From: Halocaridina rubra
Lineage: Eukaryota > Arthropoda > Malacostraca > Decapoda > Atyidae
NCBI GenBank assembly: GCA_037179515.1
Contig: JAXCGZ010020869.1
Coordinates: forward strand, 72,501-136,500
DNA: 64,000 nt
Reading direction: 5' to 3'
Below are positions 15,256 to 29,339 of this stretch, one piece after another. The notes below the pieces were generated by a model. The model saw nothing but the letters and a program-made list of their open reading frames with translations, did not search any database and had not been told where the DNA came from. Position 1 is the stretch's first letter, and each line of letters starts with the position of its first letter. The translations under genes were made by a program, and so were the position numbers.

Positions 15256-15564
15256 TTAATGAGGCCCCATCCCCTGATCTTCTGTCATTATCTTCTTTAT
15301 CTCCCCTTTGTCTGGAAGTATTCTGTAACGAAAATTTTTCTTCTCTTCTTCATTTCTTTCATCATTTAACCTTCTTGCCTCTTGCAACAAGTTTTTGATC
15401 TTTCCCATCTCTTCCTGTGTTCTGTATCGTCTAATGAACACTTCTTTGCATTCTTGAAGGTCTTTTAGACTTTTTTTTCTCAACAATATTTCCCTACATG
15501 TCTCCCCTCTCTCAAAGGTTACTTTTGTTGGTCTCGGCTTTCCTTCCCTCGAATATTTACCTAG
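15256..15564 (-). pseudogene. CR1-like ORF1, C-terminal part (5'-truncated)
   Basis: The frame is open from the 5' break at 15564 to a TAA at 15256. It encodes KPRPTKVTFERGETCREILL, then LKDLQECKEVFIRRYRTQEE and a charged helical tail with EEEKKNFRYR. This matches the C-terminal part of LINE ORF1 proteins (RNA-binding chaperone type). The upstream part is missing because the copy is truncated. A matching ORF1 segment reaching further upstream is at 42.1-42.6 kb. The end of ORF1 overlaps the open frame of ORF2. Confidence 0.8.
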
Positions 15565-15577
15565 TGTGTGTGTGTGT

Positions 15578-16834
15578 GATTACCTAATTGTGATTACCTA
15601 ATTGTGTTTACGGGAAAGAGCCCAAAGCTCGTATCTTCCCGTCTCCTGATCGGTTCCATCTTTAGACTTAGTGATACTTATCATACCTGTCCTTAAAACT
15701 ATGGATTGAGATAGCATTAACTACCTCCTCGCTTAGCGAATTCCAATTATCAACTACTCTTACACTGAAAAAGTATTTCCTTACATCCTGCAAACAAGTT
15801 TTCTTACGAAGCTTCAAACTATGACCTCTAGTTCTAGAGCCAGCCATATCGAAATATCGATCCCTATCCACTCTATCATAACCATGAAGGAATTTAAAGA
15901 CTGTCACCATATCCCCCCTCACTCTTCTAGCTTCGAGTGATGGCAAGTCTAATTCCCCCAGCCTCTCATCATAACCGAGATTGCGTATTTCTGGCACCAG
16001 TTTCGTGGCATGTCTTTGAACTTTTTCAAGCTTAGCTATGTGCTTTTTCAAGTGCGGATTCCAAAAGGGGGCTGCATATTCGAGTTTAGGCCTCACATAG
16101 GTTACATAAATATTTCTGAACATTTCCTTGTCCATGTGCCTGAAGGCTACCCTTACATTTGATAAGAATGCATATGCTGCCCTTACTACGCCATTTATAT
16201 GTATTTCTGGAGACAAATCTGCCAGTATGTTTACTCCTAGATCTCTCTCATTTTCTGTCTCTTGAAGTTGTACTCCAGCCACCGAGTAGTCAAGCTTGGG
16301 CCTTCTTGCACTTGTACCCATTCTCATTACCTTACATTTTGAGGTATTGAATTTCATTAGCCACTTTTCTGACCACTCATGCAGATTATTTAGATCCTCC
16401 TGAAGTTCTCTACCATTGTTCTCGTTTTTTACTTTCTTCACAATCTTTGCATCATCTGCAAACATATTCATGAATGAATTTACAGACTCTGATAGGTCAT
16501 TTACATATACAAGGAACAAAAGTGGCCCTAAAACTGAACCCTGTGGAACTCCACTACTAACTCTTCTCCATTCAGACACTGAGTGTCTGACTCTAACCCT
16601 CTGTTCCCTTCCTTCTAAGTAAGTTTTTATCCATTCCAAAACATTTCCACCTATTCTAGCCATTGAGTGCAGCTTCCTAATAAGTCTCCCATGTGGAACA
16701 GTGTCAAACGCTTTCTGGAAGTCTAGGAATATGCAATCTGCCCAGCCCTCTCTTTCCTGTAAGATTTGGCTTACCTCATCATAAAATTCTAATAAGTTTG
16801 TTACTGTTGATCTACCTTCTCTGAAGCCATGGTG
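15578..16834 (-). mobile_element. CR1-clade LINE, array copy 4 (first 1.25-kb tandem unit)
   Basis: 5'-truncated copy with an intact frame 15668-16663 (331 codons, [10 protein letters not shown] to DRYDKYH) that includes FADD. It carries the LSESVNS variant. It breaks at GCCATGGTGC against GTGTGTG. Its 3' tail has two CAATTAGGTAATC units. Confidence 0.93.
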
Positions 16835-16841
16835 CGTGTGT

Positions 16842-18084
16842 GATTACCTAATTGTGTTTACGGGAAAGAGCCCAAAGCTCGTATCTTCCCGTCTCCTGAT
16901 CGGTTCCATCTTTAGACTTAGTGATACTTATCATACCTGTCCTTAAAACTATGGATTGAGATAGCATTAACTACCTCCTCGCTTAGCGAATTCCAATTAT
17001 CAACTACTCTTACACTGAAAAAGTATTTCCTTACATCCTGCAAACAAGTTTTCTTACGAAGCTTCAAACTATGACCTCTAGTTCTAGAGCCAGCCATATC
17101 GAAATATCGATCCCTATCCACTCTATCATAACCATGAAGGAATTTAAAGACTGTCACCATATCCCCCCTCACTCTTCTAGCTTCGAGTGATGGCAAGTCT
17201 AATTCCCCCAGCCTCTCATCATAACCGAGATTGCGTATTTCTGGCACCAGTTTCGTGGCATGTCTTTGAACTTTTTCAAGCTTAGCTATGTGCTTTTTCA
17301 AGTGCGGATTCCAAAAGGGGGCTGCATATTCGAGTTTAGGCCTCACATAGGTTACATAAATATTTCTGAACATTTCCTTGTCCATGTGCCTGAAGGCTAC
17401 CCTTACATTTGATAAGAATGCATATGCTGCCCTTACTACGCCATTTATATGTATTTCTGGAGACAAATCTGCCAGTATGTTTACTCCTAGATCTCTCTCA
17501 TTTTCTGTCTCTTGAAGTTGTACTCCAGCCACCGAGTAGTCAAGCTTGGGCCTTCTTGCACTTGTACCCATTCTCATTACCTTACATTTTGAGGTATTGA
17601 ATTTCATTAGCCACTTTTCTGACCACTCATGCAGATTATTTAGATCCTCCTGAAGTTCTCTACCATTGTTCTCGTTTTTTACTTTCTTCACAATCTTTGC
17701 ATCATCTGCAAACATATTCATGAATGAATTTACAGACTCTGATAGGTCATTTACATATACAAGGAACAAAAGTGGCCCTAAAACTGAACCCTGTGGAACT
17801 CCACTACTAACTCTTCTCCATTCAGACACTGAGTGTCTGACTCTAACCCTCTGTTCCCTTCCTTCTAAGTAAGTTTTTATCCATTCCAAAACATTTCCAC
17901 CTATTCTAGCCATTGAGTGCAGCTTCCTAATAAGTCTCCCATGTGGAACAGTGTCAAACGCTTTCTGGAAGTCTAGGAATATGCAATCTGCCCAGCCCTC
18001 TCTTTCCTGTAAGATTTGGCTTACCTCATCATAAAATTCTAATAAGTTTGTTACTGTTGATCTACCTTCTCTGAAGCCATGGTG
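16842..18084 (-). mobile_element. CR1-clade LINE, array copy 5 (second 1.25-kb tandem unit)
   Basis: Frame 16918-17913 encodes the same 331 residues as copy 4, including the LSESVNS variant, exactly 1250 bp downstream. The 5' junction (GCCATGGTGC/GTGTGTG) is identical to that of copy 4, so this is a duplicate, not a separate insertion. The 3' tail has a single terminal unit. Confidence 0.93.
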
Positions 18085-18091
18085 CGTGTGT

Positions 18092-19334
18092 GATTACCTA
18101 ATTGTGTTTACGGGAAAGAGCCCAAAGCTCGTATCTTCCCGTCTCCTGATCGGTTCCATTTTAGACTTAGTGATACTTATCGTACCTGTCCTTTAAACTA
18201 TGGATTGAGATAGCATTAACTACCTCCTCGCTTAGCGAATTCCAATTATCAACTACTCTTACACTGAAAAAGTATTTCCTTACATCCTGCAAACAAGTTT
18301 TCTTACGAAGCTTCAAACTATGACCTCTAGTTCTAGAGCCAGCCATATCGAAATATCGATCCCTATCCACTCTATCATAACCATGAAGGAATTTAAAGAC
18401 TGTCACCATATCCCCCCTCACTCTTCTAGCTTCGAGTGATGGCAAGTCTAATTCCCCCAGCCTCTCATCATAACCGAGATTGCGTATTTCTGGCACCAGT
18501 TTCGTGGCATGTCTTTGAACTTTTTCAAGCTTAGCTATGTGCTTTTTCAAGTGCGGATTCCAAAAGGGGGCTGCATATTCGAGTTTAGGCCTCACATAGG
18601 TTACATAAATATTTCTGAACATTTCCTTGTCCATGTGCCTGAAGGCTACCCTTACATTTGATAAGAATGCATATGCTGCCCTTACTACGCCATTTATATG
18701 TATTTCTGGAGACAAATCTGCCAGTATGTTTACTCCTAGATCTCTCTCATTTTCTGTCTCTTGAAGTTGTACTCCAGCCACCGAGTAGTCAAGCTTGGGC
18801 CTTCTTGCACTTGTACCCATTCTCATTACCTTACATTTTGAGGTATTGAATTTCATTAGCCACTTTTCTGACCACTCATGCAGATTATTTAGATCCTCCT
18901 GAAGTTCTCTACCATTGTTCTCGTTTTTTACTTTCTTCACAATCTTTGCATCATCTGCAAACATATTCATGAATGAATTTACAGACTCTGGTAGGTCATT
19001 TACATATACAAGGAACAAAAGTGGCCCTAAAACTGAACCCTGTGGAACTCCACTACTAACTCTTCTCCATTCAGACACTGAGTGTCTGACTCTAACCCTC
19101 TGTTCCCTTCCTTCTAAGTAAGTTTTTATCCATTCCAAAACATTTCCACCTATTCTAGCCATTGAGTGCAGCTTCCTAATAAGTCTCCCATGTGGAACAG
19201 TGTCAAACGCTTTCTGGAAGTCTAGGAATATGCAATCTGCCCAGCCCTCTCTTTCCTGTAAGATTTGGCTTACCTCATCATAAAATTCTAATAAGTTTGT
19301 TACTGTTGATCTACCTTCTCTGAAGCCATGTTGC
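18092..19334 (-). mobile_element. CR1-clade LINE, array copy 6 (third 1.25-kb tandem unit)
   Basis: Frame 18167-19162 (331 codons) lies 1249 bp beyond that of copy 5 and shares the same 5' break. It differs at a few sites ([30 protein letters not shown] at the break). Its 3' tail (CCATTTTAGACTTAG, TTATCGTACC) matches copy 7, not copies 4 and 5. Confidence 0.93.
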
Positions 19335-19340
19335 GTGTGT

Positions 19341-19579
19341 GATTACCTAATTGTGTTTACGGGAAAGAGCCCAAAGCTCGTATCTTCCCGTCTCCTGATC
19401 GGTTCCATTTTAGACTTAGTGATACTTATCGTACCTGTCCTTAAAACTATGGATTGAGATAGCGTTAACTACCTCCTCGCTTAGCGAATTCCAATTATCA
19501 ACTACTCTTACACTGAAAAAGTATTTCCTTACATCCTGCAAAGAAGTTTTCTTACGAAGCTTCAAACTATGACCTCTAG
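19341..19579 (-). mobile_element. CR1-clade LINE, array copy 7, very short
   Basis: Only the last 239 bp of the element: 3' tail and the codons for about the final 50 residues. It breaks at CCTCTAG against TGTGTG, where the intact element continues CTAGTTCTAG, so the junction lies on shared bases. Confidence 0.9.
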
Positions 19580-19586
19580 TGTGTGT

Positions 19587-20091
19587 GATTACCTAATTGA
19601 TTACCTAATTGTGTTTACGGGAAAGAGCCCAAAGCTCGTATCTTCCCGTCTCCTGATCGGTTCCATTTTTAGACTTAGTGATACTTATCATACCTGTCTT
19701 TAAAACTATGGATTGAGATAGCATTAACTACCTCCTCGCTTAGCGAATTCCAATTATCAACTACTCTTACACTGAAAAAGTATTTCCTTACATCCTGCAA
19801 ACAAGTTTTCTTACGAAGCTTCAAACTATGACCTCTAGTTCTAGAGCCAGCCATATCGAAATATCGATCCCTATCCATTCTATCATAACCATGAAGGAAT
19901 TTAAAGACTGTCACCATATCCCCCCTTACTCTTCTAGCTTCGAGTGATGGCAAGTCTAATTCCCTCAGCCTCTCATCATAACCGAGATTGCGTATTTCTG
20001 GCACCAGTTTCGTGGCATGTCTTTGAACTTTTTCAAGCTTAGCTATGTGCTTTTTCAAGTGCGGATTCCAAAAGGGGGCTGCATATTCGAG
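19587..20091 (-). mobile_element. CR1-clade LINE, array copy 8
   Basis: Terminal 505 bp. The frame from [20 protein letters not shown] to DRYDKYH is intact (stop at 19675). The 5' break is at TTCGAG against (TG)n. The tail has the shorter 11-bp spacing (GATTACCTAATTGATTACC). Confidence 0.92.
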
Positions 20092-20108
20092 TGTGTGTGT
20101 GTGTGTGT

Positions 20109-21880
<1,772 letters not shown>

Positions 21881-21886
21881 TGTCAG

Positions 21887-21923
21887 TCTGTATGTTCATA
21901 ATGTATGTATGTATGTATGTATG

Positions 21924-21966
<43 letters not shown>

Positions 21967-22066
21967 GTATGTATGCATGTATGTATGTATGCATGTATGT
22001 ATGTATGTATGTATGTATGTATGAGTGTGTGTATTTGTGCATGTGTGTGTATTTATGCATGCATGT
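21887..22066. repeat. (GTAT)n microsatellite, degenerate at its right end
   Basis: About 30 ATGT units with scattered GCAT and AAGT variants. Confidence 0.96.
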
Positions 22067-22120
22067 ATGTAGTAATCTATATTTGTACACTGATTACATT
22101 TCCTAACGAATATGCGTTGA

Positions 22121-22560
22121 TTTTTTTTTTTTAAGAGAGTGACACCGGGACAGGCAGAAACTGCCCTCACCAACAAAGGTCCGGGCACGAGAAAATACCA
22201 AGACGAAGGAAAAGAAAAAGGTTAAGGGCAAGGCTGAGATTAGGTAATGTCACACAAAGGAAAACGACAGACAGAAAAAAGCAGTCAAAGTAAAGAGGAC
22301 CCAGAGATATGGAGGACTAGGCTCTGAGCAGCGATGGAAGTAGTAGCGATAGAAAAGCGAAAGGGAAGATACCTTACGGCGAAGAGAGAGAGGATCCAGG
22401 TTAGAAGCAAGAGAAGGATCATTAATGAGTCTGACAGCCTTAGGTTTAATCCTATCAAGAAGATAAGTAAAGGAAGAAGCACCCCAGATGTGTGAGCAGT
22501 ATTCTTAGCAGGGGCGGATAAGACCTTTGTAAATTTTAAGTAACTGCAATGAGGAAAAGT
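22121..22560 (-). pseudogene. Jockey-like LINE remnant: end of RT ORF, 3' UTR and A-tail
   Basis: Read on the - strand, 22500 to about 22310 encodes EYCSHIWGASSFTYLLDRIK, then PKAVRLINDPSLASNLDP and LSLRRKVSSLSLFYRYYFHR. This is the well-known block after the RT core of arthropod Jockey-type LINEs. The frame decays after RCSE. A stop precedes EYC, so upstream coding is also lost. The 3' end reads TGTCCCGGTGTCACTCTCTT followed by A residues (poly-T on the + strand at 22121-22132). The terminal motif resembles the ends of family-E repeats and the piece at 63830-63872. Confidence 0.75.
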
Positions 22561-22564
22561 AATA

Positions 22565-23110
22565 ACGAAAACGAAACATAGGACCCCACTACCCTTTATT
22601 CTCTATCCACAAGCTGTTATAGCTAAGAGACACTCAGCCACAATGAATAAGATAAATCAGTACTTCCTAGGTTTTAGCAATATGCTAAGCCTGTCCAGAC
22701 CAGCATACTGAGATAACACTGTCAATTAGGAGAGAGCCCACTACCCTCTACTCCTTACACTCTAGCCTCTACAGTGTGGAGGTTTAAACGAATAGATACA
22801 ATGCACACGCCATAAGGAATCGAACTGAGTACCTTCTGGGTACTAACAGGATGCCAGTATTACCAGGTCAATGAAAATGAGTTCTGACTTTCTTGTTCTG
22901 GTCACTGTGGCATGTCCAGCATATTTTATTTGATATGACGTTCGCTGTAATTTCAAAAGTAAATTCTGTGACCTTAATTACAGTGAACTGGATTATTGCA
23001 GTTGCTTGTACGAGGTAGCAATGCCGAAGCAGTCTTTTCAGGCTCATCTGGCTTGACTGCTTTTGATAATTATGCTTGAAGTAACAAAAAAACATTTATT
23101 TTATATTCAT
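22565..23110. other. Intergenic DNA, nothing recognised
   Basis: Two diverged echoes are visible (CTACCCTTTATTCTCTATCC and CTACCCTCTACTCCTTACAC with similar flanks, 22590-22640 and 22740-22790), suggesting an old local duplication of about 150 bp. Confidence 0.4.
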
Positions 23111-23170
23111 AGTGTGACATGAAATGCAACGCATTAATTTTTTTTATTGAAATAAAAAGTACTTTTCTGG

Positions 23171-23174
<4 letters not shown>

Positions 23175-23260
<86 letters not shown>
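23175..23260. repeat. (AT)n microsatellite
   Basis: AT tract of about 85 bp. Confidence 0.98.
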
Positions 23261-23263
<3 letters not shown>

Positions 23264-23336
23264 GATGCTTATCTTCATCTACACCATATCAAGTCTTTTT
23301 AAATTACATGCTTCATAAAGAGTAAAAGGGTGTGTG

Positions 23337-23587
<251 letters not shown>

Positions 23588-23855
23588 ATGTATAATTGAT
23601 ATTTCGCATGATTCTTTTCTTCATTTCATTTCAGTTTAGACTTTACCAGTGCAAAGAAAAAAAAACTTGACATACAGATTATCTCTCCAGGTTTTTTATT
23701 TATTGCTTTATGCATGTTATCAAGCACAAGCTGGTGCTGGAGGTTAAGTCAAAGTAGAAAAACTCGCTTTGGCTGCACTCCACACACAAAAAAAAAAAAG
23801 ATAAAATAAGAGAGATCTCGGCAGCACTTCGAGTTTCTCTTGAATCTTTTCGAAG

Positions 23856-23930
23856 AAGAAGAAGAAGAAGAAGAAGAAGAAGAAGAAGAAGAAGAAGAAG
23901 AAGAAGAAGAAGAAGAAGAAGAAGAAGAAG
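23856..23930. repeat. (GAA)n microsatellite
   Basis: About 25 GAA/AAG units, a polypurine run that is a candidate for triplex or expansion instability. Confidence 0.97.
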
Positions 23931-24339
23931 AATCAACCTTAATTTTACAGATATATAAATCAATTAGTACTGTCTTAAAATCTTTTATTTTTAGGATAAA
24001 TTAAAGAAAAAGGTAAATAAACGAGAAAAATAAAATAAAAAATAGAAAACAAAAGAGGAAAGGGAAAAGAAGGAAGATGAGAGGGGAAAAGAATAGAATT
24101 TTGGATTGGAAATAATTAGGAATTGAAAGGGAAAGAGAGGTGGTTTGGGGTGGGGGGGAGAGGGGGGAAGCAGTTGTAGAAATCTGTGGCAGATCGTGAG
24201 GCATCGAGGTCAGCTGGTGGCTGACTCACACATACATGGTCCACACCCCCACTTACGTACATATGTACATGCATAATTGAAGTACGCACATGAATACATG
24301 TGTATCTTTTAAATAGCCATTCAAGAAGTTCCCTCAATA

Positions 24340-24600
<261 letters not shown>

Positions 24601-24639
24601 GATAATAATTGTTTTTCATTGCTATTGCATACAATCTTT

Positions 24640-25429
24640 AATTTAAGAAATCATTCAATTGTTCACTAAAGCATAAATGCATGTGTTTATTCATTGACTC
24701 ATATATTCATTAAAATATCTATTCATTACTGCGTTCATTCAATCACTCATTTATAGTGACAGTCATTCACTCATTCATTAATGAATCCACTTGTGCATTC
24801 ATTAATCCATTTATTCTAACGGGATTTAAAAAAAAATGCTATATGAAAGAGAGTATTTGAGTACCTCCTTGCATTTCCTTTCAGCTGGCGCCAACAGGAT
24901 GGCCACAACTGTCACAAAAATCCTGAAGTAATAGTCTCTCCTCACTCCCCTCCCGCCTTCACCTCTTCAATCAGTTGCTTTTGAGTGTCTTTTCCCTTTT
25001 AATCGCCTCCTACAACACTCATGCAATATGAGGGTAGAATATCTTTTCTTCACTACCAGGAGAATTTATTAATAAATAATAAGTAAATAAAGAAAGAAAT
25101 AAAGAATTAAATATATAAATGATTGATTGAGTGAGTGAGTGAGTGAGTGAGTGAATAAGCTGTTGCTTCATTCATCAATGCGGTTACATATCATTTAACT
25201 CGAGGTTTCCAACGCAACTTCTGCAGTGCATAAATTGGAACTAAAAAAAACCTGTTTGACCTTGCTTGCATGAAATTATATTCTGCTCTGGGCAGAGTTC
25301 ATCATAATGTGAATAGCTTAAAAAATATCAATAGAATTAAAAACTTATTACTGTATTAAGAAATAGGCAGAAAATTTTCTTCTCAGGTTTGTATGTATAT
25401 GTTAATGCACGTGTGTGTGTGTATGCAAA

Positions 25430-25430
<1 letters not shown>
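24640..25430. other. Intergenic DNA with degenerate (ATTC)n and short (GTGA)n
   Basis: ATTCATTC-like units are scattered through 24640-24810 and a pure GAGT run lies at 25131-25153. No gene is visible. Confidence 0.6.

Positions 25431-25432
<2 letters not shown>

Positions 25433-25504
<72 letters not shown>
25433..25504. repeat. (AT)n microsatellite
   Basis: AT tract of about 72 bp ending at the start of a duplicated dispersed repeat. Confidence 0.98.
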
Positions 25505-25509
<5 letters not shown>

Positions 25510-26065
25510 AACATCAAGGGGGCCGAACCCATGTCACTGGCCCTTAATTTCTGAAAGTATATAACGACTACGGTACTACAACAGATAAATATATGCATAT
25601 CATAGAGAAATTAGTACTTGTAAGCGCTTTCCTTTTGCTCTTAGAGCAACCAGGTACAGTTGTACGTGGATTTTTTATGTATTTATATATTCATAACAAA
25701 ATCGCGATGTTAATTATGTAATCTTTTCCACGAAAAATATTGAATATCAGAAAGAACCGAACCTGCGTTGCTGATCACTTATCCATTCAAGCACTGAACC
25801 GACTTCGCTGTTACAGCAGATATAAATCTGCATTTCATAACGGAACCAGCACGTACAAACACTTTCTCTTTGTTTTTATATTAACCAGGTACAGTTACAC
25901 GTTCAATTTATAATTATGGCTATATACAACCAAACTGTGATCCTAATAGTACACCATTATTTTCATAAATACACCTGTAGTAGCTTAGTCAACACGATGT
26001 TTGCATAAACAATTGGCAAGCGACGCAGGTTCGGTTTTCCCTTGAGTTCAAGAGTATTTTTCGTG
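25505..26065. repeat. Diverged direct repeat with an inverted third copy
   Basis: 25508-25670 and 25741-25905 are diverged direct copies (GAACCGAACC/GCCGAACCC, AACAGATAAATATATGCATA against CAGCAGATATAAATCTGCAT, AACCAGGTACAGTT in both). 25999-26065 (GACGCAGGTTCGGTTTTCC ... TTTTTCGTGGATAA) is the reverse complement of the left end of the second copy. The GGTTCG core hints at a tRNA-derived origin. Confidence 0.6.
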
Positions 26066-26614
<549 letters not shown>

Positions 26615-26844
26615 CTGTTCATGGTTACTGATAAATTTAAAAATCATAACAAAAATAAATAAGACCAACAGATGGGGGCTTCATGCTTTCATAGAAAGGA
26701 ATATGACTTAACCATATCAATGGAAGAGAATTAGTCAAGATATACTTATTGCCACGATAAAACAATAGAAAAAAGTAATTATGCTTCACAGTAATATATT
26801 TATGTGACATCTTTCTATAAATTTCATAAGCATAAGAGTAGTAT

Positions 26845-26965
26845 GCGAGTTGACTCCGCCCCTTTCATCCAAACACAGCGCTTATTGGAAAAACCTTCAT
26901 TGGTATTTGAATATAACGGCTTTCATTGGCCGTTGGTTCGGTTGTAGGAGGAGCTACCTGTACAC
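26845..26965. promoter_or_regulatory. Possible promoter-like cluster of CCAAT and GC-box motifs
   Basis: Within about 120 bp there is a GC-box (GACTCCGCCCC), several CCAAT motifs read on the - strand (ATTGGAAA, ATTGGTAT, ATTGGCCG on +) and an AGGAGGAGCTACC motif. This is unusual in the AT-rich surroundings. No first exon could be identified on either side, so the call rests on motif clustering alone and could be a repeat fragment. Confidence 0.25.
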
Positions 26966-26969
26966 AGCA

Positions 26970-27440
26970 GTGACATATCCATTAATATATATGACAGTTT
27001 GATGGAAAGAAGCGACTTTAGAGACTTGTAATTTCATGCAAACAGTTTTGTACTCAACTTTGCTTTAGTTTGATGTGTATATTTGCAACAAAGCATATAT
27101 AATTATTGCTTGTACTAATGCAACAATGTACTGTAGTTTTAGAAGTGCCAATACTTCATATGCCTAATGGTCTAAGCATGTAACTCATTATTGCTTGTGA
27201 CACCCAATACATACTAAAGCTTAGGAGAGTGAGGGAGTGGCACAGGTTTGCTTGAGGGTCATATTGCTATTTATATAAGGTTCGCTTAGTTTAGAGTCAG
27301 TGAAGTTACGGGTCAAAGTTCAAAGTCACTTTCCATCAAACTTATATTTTTCTTCTGGTTTTTCTTTTCCTCTTAACGTTGCTTGAAATTCAAGACTGAC
27401 TGAATGTATTGATAGAAGCTTTATAGTCATTTAGAGACAT
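26970..27440. other. Intergenic DNA, nothing recognised
   Basis: No ORF or repeat family supported. Confidence 0.4.
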
Positions 27441-27441
27441 G

Positions 27442-27822
<381 letters not shown>

Positions 27823-28041
27823 GTGCCTTAGGTTGAAGTCCAGGTACATCTTAATGCCTTTTGTAGGCCAGCTGGCCGCTACCTTCCAACCAAGTGGACC
27901 AGAGTTCGAGTTCTCAGGATGTCTCCTGCAGCTCCTCTTAGCCAGAACTTTTTGGGGACAGAGACTATAGTGGTGTCCTTCGTGTTGTTGTTTCTGTCAA
28001 CTTTGGTCTAGTAAAAAAAGATATTGTTTTCATTTCCAAAA

Positions 28042-28172
28042 TTGGTGTAGCGTAGTGGTAGATTGCTCGCGTTCGAGCCCACAGCGGTTTCATTAGATGG
28101 GCATCCAGCCTTAATTCTCCAGCTTCAATCCGTCTGTTCACCCCCGAAATGGGGACTAAGAGTGACACATAA
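28042..28172 (+). repeat. Family-B tRNA-derived SINE
   Basis: TTGGTGTAGCGTAGTGGTAG (A-box-like), CGTTCGAGCCCACAG (B-box-like), GGGCATCCAGCCTTAATTCT, CCGAAATGGGGACTAAGAGT and a terminal GACACATAAAAAA. Confidence 0.75.
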
Positions 28173-28174
28173 AA

Positions 28175-29244
28175 AAATAAAAAATCACTCTGAAATTGAC
28201 AAAACTGTGAAACAGATATTTATAGCTATTTTTGTTGCAGCTCATAATAAAAAAATGTATCCATATAAAATCTCTTCACACCATCTCTTGATTTTGTCTT
28301 TGATTTTTTTTCTTCAAAAGTTCATCATTGGTTTATTATTCTTTACATCGTTTCCTAGTGCATCCACTTTTTACTGTACAAGATATTTTCATTTTCTGTA
28401 ATTTCATCAATGGATCATATAAACCAACGTTACATCCTCCCGAAATATCGCTATTTGATTTAACTATTTCTTCAGAGATTAGAAGCTTGCTATTTAATGT
28501 CTCTTTTCTAGCAGAAAATTCTTTTTCAAGTATCTAGATCTTAATCTTGTTTTTTTAACCATTTCACCATCATCACCTGCCATTGTTCGGTGCTGACCTC
28601 GCCTTGACACCGTTTTCAATAACAACTACCAATTGGAAAAACTGTCCCGTGATTAGGTCACGACCTAGATTTCCATTGTTTGACCTGACCTTCTATATAT
28701 CCCCCATGAACTGGTTTTAGGACGAGCATACAAAGAGAAACCGGTTTTGGGTATGCCAGAATGCCTGGTTAGAGCCACTTTCACTCGAATTCAGGTCTTC
28801 TCATAGCCTTCCCAGGCTGCCTTTCAATTCCTACTTTTTTTTTTTTTAATTCTCTCTCATTTGCCCTATTTCCTTATATTCTTTATATCCTTTATAATTT
28901 GATTTTCTTTTTAATTTTCCTTTATCTCATTTCCTAGTTTCCATTATTGCTACGATTCTTACTATTCTTATCTGGTGGCACTATTTCTGCTGTTTCCATT
29001 TTCGTTGGCACTTCTGTTATTCCGTTCCCGTTGGCACCTCTGTTATTTCCATATTCCTTGGCACTTTTGCCTCTACGTCCATTTTCGTTTATGCTGTTAT
29101 TCATATCTTAAGAGATTTTTCATGTACATATTATATTTTGCATATGACATAATTACAATACAAATTTAATACTTGAATTTACACATTGTTTTATATGTTA
29201 GCTTGGGCAGGAAACATACAGAATTTCTCAATAACTTTATTTAT

Positions 29245-29245
<1 letters not shown>
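28175..29245. other. Intergenic DNA, nothing recognised
   Basis: Pyrimidine-rich patches at 28800-29060 include four imperfect TTGGCAC(C/T)T-containing units (28970-29065). No exon structure. Confidence 0.45.

Positions 29246-29248
<3 letters not shown>

Positions 29249-29337
<89 letters not shown>
29249..29337. repeat. (AT)n microsatellite
   Basis: AT tract of about 89 bp. Confidence 0.98.

Positions 29338-29339
<2 letters not shown>

Larger units (their letters stand above)
12341..15564 (-). mobile_element. CR1-clade LINE, array copy 3, nearly full length
   Basis: The longest copy of the array: partial ORF1, complete ORF2 and a 3' tail of two CAATTAGGTAATC units instead of poly(A). It is truncated in ORF1, where CTAG meets (TG)n at 15564. 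On its 3' side it borders a purine-rich tract, not a GT run, unlike most copies here. Confidence 0.93.
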
